NCBI RefSeq assembly: GCF_001761365.1 | Contig: NZ_CP017477.1 | Coordinates: 2,284,001 to 2,348,000 of the forward strand | DNA: 64,000 bases | From: Polaribacter vadi | Lineage (GTDB): Bacteria; Bacteroidota; Bacteroidia; Flavobacteriales; Flavobacteriaceae | Direction: 5' to 3' | Shown here: one piece after another, positions 17,981 through 25,941 of the stretch | Numbering within the stretch: the stretch's first letter is position 1 | Layout: each line of letters begins with the position of its first letter | Notes under the pieces: model-generated | What the model was told of the DNA's origin: nothing | The model's input: only the letters and a program-made list of their open reading frames with translations | Databases searched by the model: none | Translations under genes and position numbers: made by a program

Positions 17981-19723
17981 TTATTCTTTTTCGAAAGCTC
18001 CAATATCTGGTGCAGAGCCATTAAAGGAAAGTCCAACATCAACTCCAGCATCAATTAAATCACTTCCAGAAACTAATTTTAAGAAATCGATATTTGGTAA
18101 AGTACCATCAGCATTTCTTTGACTGCTTAACAACGTTAAATCTATACTTACAAAATCGCTAGCATTTGTTGTAATACCATCTTGCCAACCATTGTTGGTA
18201 ATATCTAGAGTTGTAGCTCTATAACTATCTTCACTTTCACCAGCAAAACTCGCTGTATTTTTAATTGTTAAAGAATTAGCAATGTTAGAACCACTAAAGT
18301 TGATGTTTCTACCATTTTTATAAGCTACAGAATTGTATATCTCTATATCTCCTCTATTACTATTATGATCAAAACCATCATAAATATTTCCAGCAGCGAT
18401 GCAGTTTGTATATATAGCATTGTGTTTCAATAATTTATCATCACTTCCACCCGATTTAAATCCATTTCCATCACCTTTCCCTTTAGAACCATCTTGTAAA
18501 TAACCATTGTTAAAAGCCCAACAGCTTTCGTAAGTTGTAGTAATATTATCATTACCTCTTAAATAACCATCCCAACCATCATCTAAATTTTGCCAAGCTC
18601 TACAGCCTATAAATTTATTGCCTGTTCCTGCATCTAATTTACATGCAAAACCATCAGCATTTTCTAAAGAAGAATCTGCATTAAAAAAGGAATCGCAGTT
18701 TAAAATGGTATTGTTGCTACCACCATTACCAATTTGTAAACCTGTATCTTTATTTTCGCTGAAAGAACAAAATTCTATAAGATTGTTATCTCCCCTAACA
18801 AACATACCATTATCTCCAGCACCAACTACATCTATACCTTTTACATACCAGTAATCACCAGCTAAAGAGATACCTCTATTGGATGAATTTTCTGACATTG
18901 AAGAAAAATTAAAACTTGGTCTTCCAGTATTATCTGGATGTGCCAATAATGATATTAGATTTGAAGCACTTCCATTTTGAGATAAATTTATTGTAGAATT
19001 AAACGTATAATTACCATCTATAACATATATATTTTCGCCTGCAGCTACAGTTGCAATTGCAGCTAAAAGTTCTTCTGGAGTACTAACAACTGCTCCCTGA
19101 AGATTTGCATTAATTCCAGAAATATTTATTTGAGCATCACCAGAAACCCCACTTCCATCAGTAGCTACAGCAGTTACTGTAACTGTGCCATTTGCTTTTG
19201 GGCTTAATAAACCATCACTTGAAATTTCAGCAATAGCAGTATCAGAAATAGACCATGTTACAGTTTTATCTGTTGCATTAAATGGTAAAATATTAACAGC
19301 TAATTGTTGTGAAGCTCCATTGGTAATATCTACAGCAATAATAGTAATAGTTTCAACAGGAATAGCTGCCACTGTAACTCCAGAAATAAGAAAGCTTTTT
19401 TCGGCTTTTATACCAGAATTATCTGAAGCTTTTGCAACTACTGTTACTTCCCCATTCGAAACTGCTGTTAGAAGACCAGTTTGTGAAACTGAAGCAACTG
19501 AGGGCTTAGTAACACTCCAAATAACTTCTTGATTTAGGGCGTTTGCTGGTGAAACAGTTGCAGTTAATTGAGATGTTCCACCATCTGTAATTGTGTTCCC
19601 TTCAATGGTTATTGAAGTAACCAGAGAACTGTCTATTTCTTGGTCAGCATCTGTTCCACAAGCTATAATAGCTGATAAAAATAAGATTAAAATAAAATTA
19701 TTTTTTTTGTTTAATTTGATCAT
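17981..19723 (-). CDS. PL9 pectate lyase with two BIG2 domains (lipoprotein)
   Basis: I choose the ATG at 19721-19723 because it gives a clean lipoprotein signal with Cys22 (AIIAC), 580 residues; an in-frame ATG at 19759 would add 12 residues before it. Two bacterial Ig-like BIG2 domains follow (about 30-115 and 120-205; QLTATVSPANA and QLAVNILPFNA repeats). The rest is a right-handed beta-helix with PL9 marks: NADGFACKLDAG, the calcium-site Asp cluster NLDDGWDGY, and GDGNGFKSGG with the Lys expected as the catalytic base. PL9 enzymes are calcium-dependent pectate lyases. The BIG2 domains probably act as stalks that hold the enzyme away from the membrane. It is second in an operon behind the binding-module gene, with a strong hairpin between them. 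Confidence 0.85.
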   Translation of the reverse strand: MIKLNKKNNFILILFLSAIIACGTDADQEIDSSLVTSITIEGNTITDGGTSQLTATVSPANALNQEVIWSVTKPSVASVSQTGLLTAVSNGEVTVVAKASDNSGIKAEKSFLISGVTVAAIPVETITIIAVDITNGASQQLAVNILPFNATDKTVTWSISDTAIAEISSDGLLSPKANGTVTVTAVATDGSGVSGDAQINISGINANLQGAVVSTPEELLAAIATVAAGENIYVIDGNYTFNSTINLSQNGSASNLISLLAHPDNTGRPSFNFSSMSENSSNRGISLAGDYWYVKGIDVVGAGDNGMFVRGDNNLIEFCSFSENKDTGLQIGNGGSNNTILNCDSFFNADSSLENADGFACKLDAGTGNKFIGCRAWQNLDDGWDGYLRGNDNITTTYESCWAFNNGYLQDGSKGKGDGNGFKSGGSDDKLLKHNAIYTNCIAAGNIYDGFDHNSNRGDIEIYNSVAYKNGRNINFSGSNIANSLTIKNTASFAGESEDSYRATTLDITNNGWQDGITTNASDFVSIDLTLLSSQRNADGTLPNIDFLKLVSGSDLIDAGVDVGLSFNGSAPDIGAFEKE

Positions 19724-19760
19724 TATCAATGAGATATTTTTTGTTTTTACTAAGTTCAAT

Positions 19761-19796
19761 AAAAAAGGGATATGTTTAGAACATATCCCTTTTTTT
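19761..19796 (-). terminator. Strong hairpin between binding-module gene and PL9 gene
   Basis: AAAAAAGGGATATGTT and its exact complement AACATATCCCTTTTTT flank a 3-base loop. It lies between the stop codon at 19807 and the PL9 start at 19723. As no promoter fits in the 37 bases between hairpin and start codon, PL9 must be expressed by read-through, so the hairpin should lower PL9 relative to the upstream gene. Confidence 0.8.
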
Positions 19797-19806
19797 AAAT
19801 TTTTGT

Positions 19807-20631
19807 CTAATAGGTTACTAGTTTTATAGATTTCTCTCCTTTACTTGTTTTAATTCGGGCGATCCACAATCCAGGTTTCATGGTAAAATCTGTATTGCTA
19901 TTCGTTTTTATTTGCTTTACTAAAGCTCCAGTAATACTAAAAATATTAATCTCTGTTTCAGCATCTACATTGGTAACAAAAATTCTTTGCCCATTAGCAT
20001 TTATATTAGTGGTAACTAATGAAGCTTTATCAACAGCAAGAACATCTGCACCTGCACCAGTTACTTCTATTTTATATAAGTTAAAAGAATTGGAGTCATA
20101 AATACTAATTTTTTCACCTGAGCCAGTATATTCTGCAGTAAGAATATAAGGTGCGTCATCACTTTCTTTTGAAACTGAGGCTATTACATTAGTTTCATCA
20201 GATACGTATAACTCACGCTTATCACTACCTCCTGATCTGTACCAAATCTTTATAGTAACAGGTCCAGAAACGTTAAAGTAAAGGTGACTATGAGTAGGAT
20301 TAAGATTATTTTCATCAGGGTTTGATCCTCCATCAAATTTAAAACGGTTAACTGCTGTATATTCATCTGCGGTTCCTGCATCCCAAGTTTTACCTCCAGA
20401 ATTTTCAATTTTACCAAATTTGTTACCCTCACTGTCACCTACTAAAAATAAGTTATCCTTTTTAACGGTTTCACCTTCAGCTGCATTATAAGCAACTATT
20501 GGCCACATTGCAATTTGAGCTGCGCTTGTATAATTTGGATCTCCTCCAAAATCCCAAACTTTAGTTTGAGCATTGGTTGTAGCAACACTAGCTACTAATA
20601 ATAAAGTTAAAAAAAGTAATTTTTGTTTCAT
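19807..20631 (-). CDS. Secreted beta-sandwich binding-module protein with T9SS tail
   Basis: The 274-residue protein has a signal peptide (ending TTNAQ). Residues about 22-195 form one module that starts TKVWDFGGDPNY and includes RFKFDGGSNP, YFNVSGPVTIKIWYRSGG, and ends in FNLYKIEVTG. The same module type is seen inside the neighbouring CE8 protein (GKIDVWDFGAEQ to YYRIYRK). The last 75 residues are a T9SS sorting domain (INIFSITGALVKQIKT, GLWIARI) closely like that of the CE8 protein. No catalytic residues of a known family are visible. It probably binds pectin at the cell surface or as a secreted protein. An operator variant sits 33 bases upstream of its start. Alternative: an enzyme of an undescribed family. 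Confidence 0.75.
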   Translation of the reverse strand: MKQKLLFLTLLLVASVATTNAQTKVWDFGGDPNYTSAAQIAMWPIVAYNAAEGETVKKDNLFLVGDSEGNKFGKIENSGGKTWDAGTADEYTAVNRFKFDGGSNPDENNLNPTHSHLYFNVSGPVTIKIWYRSGGSDKRELYVSDETNVIASVSKESDDAPYILTAEYTGSGEKISIYDSNSFNLYKIEVTGAGADVLAVDKASLVTTNINANGQRIFVTNVDAETEINIFSITGALVKQIKTNSNTDFTMKPGLWIARIKTSKGEKSIKLVTY

Positions 20632-20663
20632 TTGTACTGAGTTTTTAGTTAATATTTAATTAA

Positions 20664-20684
20664 TGTAATCGATTGCCTAATTTA
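20664..20684 (-). promoter_or_regulatory. Pectin operator variant upstream of the binding-module gene
   Basis: TGTAATCGATTGCC (20664-20677) has 12 of 14 bases of the palindrome. On the minus strand it follows TAAATTAG (complement of 20677-20684), a one-mismatch -7 element. The weakest of the six sites, but its placement relative to the -7 box is the same as in the others. Confidence 0.65.
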
Positions 20685-20734
20685 TGAAAAAAAACTTAAT
20701 CTATTGTTTTTTTAACATTTTTTCTATGAATATA

Positions 20735-20770
20735 ATTAAGAGTGAGTATTTTAAAAAACTCACTCTTAAT
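20735..20770 (-). terminator. Hairpin after the CE8 gene
   Basis: ATTAAGAGTGAGT (20735-20747) and ACTCACTCTTAAT (20758-20770) are complementary over 13 bases. It lies 16 bases past the CE8 stop codon on the minus strand. The trailing T run is short, so efficiency is uncertain. Confidence 0.65.
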
Positions 20771-20785
20771 TAATAAGTTATTTTT

Positions 20786-23700
20786 TTAGTGTGATAAAAT
20801 TTTCGTTATTTTTTTTCCATCAATGTTCTCTACAGCAATAATCCAAAGACCATTTTTAATTGTAAAATTTACATCCTTTTTAGTATCTAAAGATTTTATT
20901 AAAGCTCCTGTTATACTATAAACTCTAACTTTTGAGTCAGAATTTATATTTGATATATAAACCTTATTGTTAAATGCTCTTACTTTAATTTTGTTTTCAA
21001 TTAAATTTAAAGAATTTGAACTTAATGTGTTCAGCTCATTAATAGGATCCCAATCATCATTTCCTTTCGTAAAATTGAACGTTGTAATAGCTGTTCCGTC
21101 TGTTAAAGTTGCTGCTGATAAAACAGTAGACCAAGAAGCTCTATTACCAGAATTATCAACTCCTGTTGCGTTTTCTGTGGTTCCATACTCATACATAAAT
21201 GCAGATTCTCCTCCTAAAGTACTAGTCCAACCAACTGGAGATATTAAAGATTCTCCCTCATAACCAGGAAAAGAAGATTCATCAATCGTTGTGTTGTAAA
21301 AAACAACCTCACTCGTTGTTGCTAACCAAGGACGACCAAAATATCCAGGTTTTGAGCTGTTTGTAGAAGCTGTTTCTACACTAGGAATTGCTGACTTTAC
21401 TGTACATTCATACATTAAAAATCCTCTACCACTAGCTTGTTGTGCTGCAGTAATATATGCAGCATCACTAGAAACATCACTTGTATTTAAAACAAAATCA
21501 GTTTTATAAAATACAGCTGTCATACCTCCAAAAATGTAATCGACTGCACCCATCATTGCACCTTTGTAAACAACAACTCTAGAACCTGAACCTCCATAAA
21601 ATGTATCTTGTCTACCCACAACTCTACAGTTATTTAAAATTACTTTGTCTGTATTATTTGCAATACCAATTGCAGCAGCTCTTTCTACAAAACTTCTATC
21701 TTGAACAGCTGTACTACCTATTGTAGTTGGTCTTGTGCCTTTATTACCACTTCCTAAAACAACAACATCTTCTGATTCTTTTTTAGAAATGTATTGATTG
21801 AATGAGTTTTCTAGGATAATATTATCTGCAACAAAACCATTTGCATAAATTACAGCTGTAGCATTCCAATAAGAACCATTTGTAGAACCAGAAACATTGT
21901 TATAAGGCTGAGAACCATTTGCTTTATTTATCGCTAAGACTTCTGCATTCCATTTATTATCATTTCCTTGGCTGTAATAATGATATCCATAACCATAATA
22001 AGATGTTATTCTTACTGCATTTGCATCTATATCTACACCTTTATTTGCTAGTGCAATACTTGGATTTGAAGATGCGTTTTTTAAAGTTACGTTTTCACTA
22101 TTGATAACAATCATTTCTTCGTAATTTCCTGGATCAATCATTACAGTAACTCTCTCACTATTTGGCCTATCCATTTCTGCAATCGCATTTAAAGCAGCAT
22201 TTATTGTTTGGTAATCTTTGTCTGCACCTACTTTAATTATTGGTGCATACGCTACAATTGTTTTCACAGCGATGTTTGTAATATATGAACTTGCATTAAA
22301 AGTGATAGTTGCAATTCCTGCAGAGTTTCCTTCGTATATAAATTCTGTAGTTTCTAAGTTTGATGTACTTCCACTAGATGTGGTAATTGTTGCTCCTCCA
22401 TCAATAGAAAAATCTGCCTCATAATAATACGTTATTATCATTTTTTCTTCAGGTTTTAAAGGAATAGAAATTGTTGCATCAGTTCCTCCAACCAAATGAC
22501 CTTTTGCAATTTCATTTGATATTGAGCCTGTAAATGCTAAACCTTTATAATAAGGTGTTGCGTTTGTAATTACTTTATCATCGAAAGTCCAATTTTTTAC
22601 AGGATTAAATGATAACGTTTTAGACTCATTAGCTCCAGAAACATTTAAGTTTGATGTTAAAGCCAGTTCTAAGGCATATTCATCTAAGCCATCATAATTA
22701 ATACTATAAACTCCATCTCGTAAACGAATAGCAGTAACATCAGAAAAAGAATAGCTGTATCCTGTTTCGTTTAAATTGGTAAATGTTAAAGTAAGTTTCG
22801 CTAGTTGAGTAGTCTCTAAAACAGGAGCATTAATTGTTATATCGTATTTTGTTTTTTCTTGAAATATAATATCTGAAGTAGTATTAGAGTTACCTAAAGT
22901 AATTGTATTTGCAGGTATAGAAAAATCGTTTACACCTTCTGCAGTAATTGTATATGTTACATTTGGTTCTAATATAACAGCATACGTGTTTGCATTTACA
23001 TCTATTATTGGTGAAGGAATAAAAACTTTATTTGCAGAAGGATCTGGCGTATATTTTAATGTTAAGTTAGAAATTTCAGACCCTAGTCCTGTAATATTAC
23101 CAGTAACAGTATATAATTCTACTTGAATAATTGTAATATCAAAAGTTGTTGTTGATGAAATTATTTCGATAGAAGTATCACTACTAATTACATAACCATT
23201 AGCATCTGTTAAACTTAAATTATACGTATATCCTTCTGGTAAATCGATACTATAACTTCCTCCAGAAACTTGAGTAGACCAAGATTTACCAGCTTCATTT
23301 GTAAAAACAATTGAATAATTACTTTCTAAACCTGTTGCAGCAGAAACATCTACAGTACCCGTTAAAGTTTTGTAAGTTGCGTCTTTTCTGTAAATTCTGT
23401 AATAACTTGGTTTATCGCTATCATCATAAATATGATACGTTCCTGCAGATTTTGCTACAAATTTTACTTCTTGAATATCAGAACCTACTGCAACTTGATC
23501 ATCTTGCGCTGTTGGATCTGCAACATATTCAAAATGTATGTTTCCAGTTCCAGATTGTGTTAGCATCCAAAGAGAAACTTCATCATTTTCACTTAATGTT
23601 AAGCTCATATATCTGCCAGTTGCTCCACCTCCATTTACATAAACTCTACCTGAATATCCTGTTGATCCTATGTTTTCATCATATCTTGTTAGGTTTGTAT

Positions 23701-25606
23701 TTGATGTTCTTAATCTATCATTTCCACCACCAATCCAACTTAAAACACCAGACGTAAAAGAAGGTAATACATTTCCAGAAGATCCTGCTGTTATACCTGA
23801 ATCATACCAAGCATTTATAGCAGTTTCATCTAAATTATTATTGTAAATAGCTTCATCTAATTGTTCTGCTCCAAAATCCCAAACATCAATTTTACCATTA
23901 GAAGGATCTACAGCTGCAGCATTTTCTATGGTTAAACCATGTAAATAAATTTCTGATGTTGAGTAATTAGTACTTTTTAAAGTTGCAGTAATTACTCCAG
24001 CATTACCTGTATAAGAAAAACTACTAGCAAAAGCATCTACACCAGCAGCAATATTTTGTGCTGCTATAGAACCTAATACATTCTCATTTGAATCTGTAAA
24101 TTCTAAAATAGCATCTTCTGCACTTCCATATTGATCAACAATAAAAGTAATAATTGCATCACCTGCAACAATAACATCGAATGAGTTTCCTGAGTAAAAC
24201 ACACCTCCATGAGTTGCATCATGATATCCAAATTGTAATTCTTCATCTGTTGTATTACTGTTTATTTTTAAAATACCATCACTAGTTACAAATGATGAAT
24301 ATCTTAAAGTTGAATAACTTGTTTGTGGCAATGCTGAACCATCATAAAAATTATAAGTATATGTTTTTCCAGCTTCTGCTGTAACTACTACACTGTTATC
24401 TGTAATTTTAAATTTGTAAGAAACTGGATCTGTATTGATATCAGTAAATGCAAGTATTATTTCATCATTATTAATAATTGCAGAAGCAATATCTCCTGTA
24501 ACTGTTGGTATATATGAAGATAAGGAATTTCCTCCCAAATCAATTTCTAAAGTTGCCAGCTCATTTGTTGCACTAAAAACAGTGCCTGCACTCACAGAAA
24601 CAGTTGCATTACTTGTTGCATCTACACCAGAAATGAAATCTATTTGAGTACCATTTACTGTTACTGTTCCAGATTTTTGAACCCAAGGAGTTAAATTTAC
24701 ATTATAAGGAATAGGAGAAACTTCTATAAAAGGCAAATAATTTTGACTTGAGCCAGCAGCTTCAAAAGTTACTGTTCCTGCAGAACCAACATATGTAAAA
24801 TCTACCCAAACAGGAGTTCCATCACTATATGTTGCCCCTGTTTGATGATTTTGTGAAGTAATATCAAACGCACCAGTTTCACTAGAAGCTATAATTGTTC
24901 CTCCAGAATATTGATCGCCACCTAAACGAATTTTACTATTCCCAGCAACTTGCAACGTTATTTTATTTCCTGTTTTATAATTAATTCCATGTTGCGTTCC
25001 ATGATAAGAGTAAGCATTGCAACAACCTGCATCTATTTTAAACAAACCTTGTTCATAAACGTTTCCAGGATATGTGCTAGAAATAATACTTTCATCTCGT
25101 AAATCAAAAGCATAGGAAATATTCTTTTCTACTGCTGTAAAGTCTTTCCCTAATTGAACAGGAATTACAGTAATTAATGGTAAATAAACATCATTTCCAG
25201 TACCTGCAACTGTTTTAAAGTTAAGTGTGGTTGCTGTTCCTGAATATACAAAATCAAAAGTATCTACTTTGTCGACAGCCACTTTAGTTATTATTGTACC
25301 TAAATCTCCCTCAGTATTTGCAGTACCTATCATATTTAATCCAGAATGTTTGGATCCTAGAAATCTAATTGTACAACTTCCATCTACAGTAATATTGATC
25401 TCTTGATCAACTTTCAGCTGAAGGCCATAACTTGATCCATGATAAGTATAATCACCAGCTAATGTAAGCTTGCCATCTGTACTTTCATTAGCTGAAATAA
25501 TTGATCCATCTGTAAAATCATAGTTAATTGCACCTACAATCTGTCCTTTTGTAAAAAAGGAAATAAATAGTAAGCAAAAAATAAAAATTGTGTAATTTTT
25601 TTTCAT
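20786..25606 (-). CDS. Giant modular CE8 pectin methylesterase with T9SS tail
   Basis: CE8 enzymes remove methyl esters from homogalacturonan so that lyases can act. I place the start at 25606: it gives a normal signal peptide (MKKNYTIFIFCLLF, ending TKGQ), while the longer frame to 25666 would have to translate through the operator. The product is 1606 residues. About five diverged copies of a beta-sandwich module lie at roughly 24-150, 160-297, 414-562, 572-739 and 1005-1117, with Ig-like and regulatory-like segments between. CE8 spans about 1117-1500 and shows GRQDTFY (near 1332), AVDYIFGG (near 1355, nucleophile Asp) and GRPW (near 1424). A T9SS sorting domain takes the last 80 residues. 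Most CE8 proteins have 300-400 residues, so this is unusually large. It is monocistronic. Confidence 0.88.
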   Translation of the reverse strand: MKKNYTIFIFCLLFISFFTKGQIVGAINYDFTDGSIISANESTDGKLTLAGDYTYHGSSYGLQLKVDQEINITVDGSCTIRFLGSKHSGLNMIGTANTEGDLGTIITKVAVDKVDTFDFVYSGTATTLNFKTVAGTGNDVYLPLITVIPVQLGKDFTAVEKNISYAFDLRDESIISSTYPGNVYEQGLFKIDAGCCNAYSYHGTQHGINYKTGNKITLQVAGNSKIRLGGDQYSGGTIIASSETGAFDITSQNHQTGATYSDGTPVWVDFTYVGSAGTVTFEAAGSSQNYLPFIEVSPIPYNVNLTPWVQKSGTVTVNGTQIDFISGVDATSNATVSVSAGTVFSATNELATLEIDLGGNSLSSYIPTVTGDIASAIINNDEIILAFTDINTDPVSYKFKITDNSVVVTAEAGKTYTYNFYDGSALPQTSYSTLRYSSFVTSDGILKINSNTTDEELQFGYHDATHGGVFYSGNSFDVIVAGDAIITFIVDQYGSAEDAILEFTDSNENVLGSIAAQNIAAGVDAFASSFSYTGNAGVITATLKSTNYSTSEIYLHGLTIENAAAVDPSNGKIDVWDFGAEQLDEAIYNNNLDETAINAWYDSGITAGSSGNVLPSFTSGVLSWIGGGNDRLRTSNTNLTRYDENIGSTGYSGRVYVNGGGATGRYMSLTLSENDEVSLWMLTQSGTGNIHFEYVADPTAQDDQVAVGSDIQEVKFVAKSAGTYHIYDDSDKPSYYRIYRKDATYKTLTGTVDVSAATGLESNYSIVFTNEAGKSWSTQVSGGSYSIDLPEGYTYNLSLTDANGYVISSDTSIEIISSTTTFDITIIQVELYTVTGNITGLGSEISNLTLKYTPDPSANKVFIPSPIIDVNANTYAVILEPNVTYTITAEGVNDFSIPANTITLGNSNTTSDIIFQEKTKYDITINAPVLETTQLAKLTLTFTNLNETGYSYSFSDVTAIRLRDGVYSINYDGLDEYALELALTSNLNVSGANESKTLSFNPVKNWTFDDKVITNATPYYKGLAFTGSISNEIAKGHLVGGTDATISIPLKPEEKMIITYYYEADFSIDGGATITTSSGSTSNLETTEFIYEGNSAGIATITFNASSYITNIAVKTIVAYAPIIKVGADKDYQTINAALNAIAEMDRPNSERVTVMIDPGNYEEMIVINSENVTLKNASSNPSIALANKGVDIDANAVRITSYYGYGYHYYSQGNDNKWNAEVLAINKANGSQPYNNVSGSTNGSYWNATAVIYANGFVADNIILENSFNQYISKKESEDVVVLGSGNKGTRPTTIGSTAVQDRSFVERAAAIGIANNTDKVILNNCRVVGRQDTFYGGSGSRVVVYKGAMMGAVDYIFGGMTAVFYKTDFVLNTSDVSSDAAYITAAQQASGRGFLMYECTVKSAIPSVETASTNSSKPGYFGRPWLATTSEVVFYNTTIDESSFPGYEGESLISPVGWTSTLGGESAFMYEYGTTENATGVDNSGNRASWSTVLSAATLTDGTAITTFNFTKGNDDWDPINELNTLSSNSLNLIENKIKVRAFNNKVYISNINSDSKVRVYSITGALIKSLDTKKDVNFTIKNGLWIIAVENIDGKKITKILSH

Positions 25607-25622
25607 AATAAAGTATTTAAAA

Positions 25623-25666
25623 TGTAATCGATTACACAAATATATTCTAAAAAAAGAAATTCGCAA
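25623..25666 (-). promoter_or_regulatory. Promoter plus perfect pectin operator for the CE8 gene
   Basis: The perfect palindrome TGTAATCGATTACA (25623-25636) directly follows, on the minus strand, the -7 element TATATTTG (complement of 25637-25644). A TTG (complement of 25664-25666) lies 19 bases further upstream. The start codon at 25606 is only 17 bases beyond the operator, giving a very short leader. Confidence 0.82.
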
Positions 25667-25897
25667 CTTTTTTTACTATAAAATATTATTTGTTAAATTT
25701 TTAATAGCTTTAATGAGATATTACTAATTATTAGTGCCAAAAAATAGTATTCCTATTATTAGGTGGTTTTGATGTTAAATTTTTAAAAAATTATTACAGA
25801 ATACATGCTTTCATTAAAAAAAGCCAAATAAAATAGTTAATTAATTCATTTTCAGATAAATTTAAAAAAACAATAATTTTAGAACTAAAAAATTGAT

Positions 25898-25919
25898 TAA
25901 TATTGCGTAATCGATTACA
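25898..25919 (+). promoter_or_regulatory. Promoter plus pectin operator for the PL1 lyase gene
   Basis: CGTAATCGATTACA (25906-25919), 13 of 14 bases of the palindrome, directly follows TAATATTG (25898-25905), a one-mismatch -7 element. The PL1 start codon is 22 bases downstream. A clear -33 TTG was not found. Confidence 0.75.
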
Positions 25920-25941
25920 TTAATCAAAAAAATAAAATAAC

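Larger units (their letters stand above)
25607..25941. other. Divergent regulatory region between CE8 and PL1 genes
   Basis: This 335-base AT-rich stretch has no gene. It carries two pectin operators near its ends, one for each divergent gene, about 270 bases apart; they are listed separately. Two operators at that distance could allow looping by a tetrameric LacI protein, which is speculation. Nothing else is recognised in the middle. Confidence 0.7.

Noticed and set aside
21535..21548. TGTAATCGACTGCA, 12 of 14 bases of the pectin operator, inside the CE8 gene
   Set aside because: It encodes part of the conserved CE8 active-site motif AVDYIFG, so the match is explained by the protein, and it lacks an adjacent -7 element.
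22218..24647. Plus-strand open frames opposite the CE8 gene
   Set aside because: They are antisense shadows of a long, well-supported coding frame and have no recognisable domains or promoters.
25607..25666. Twenty-residue N-terminal extension of the CE8 protein
   Set aside because: It runs through the operator and promoter elements and precedes a proper signal peptide at the inner ATG.
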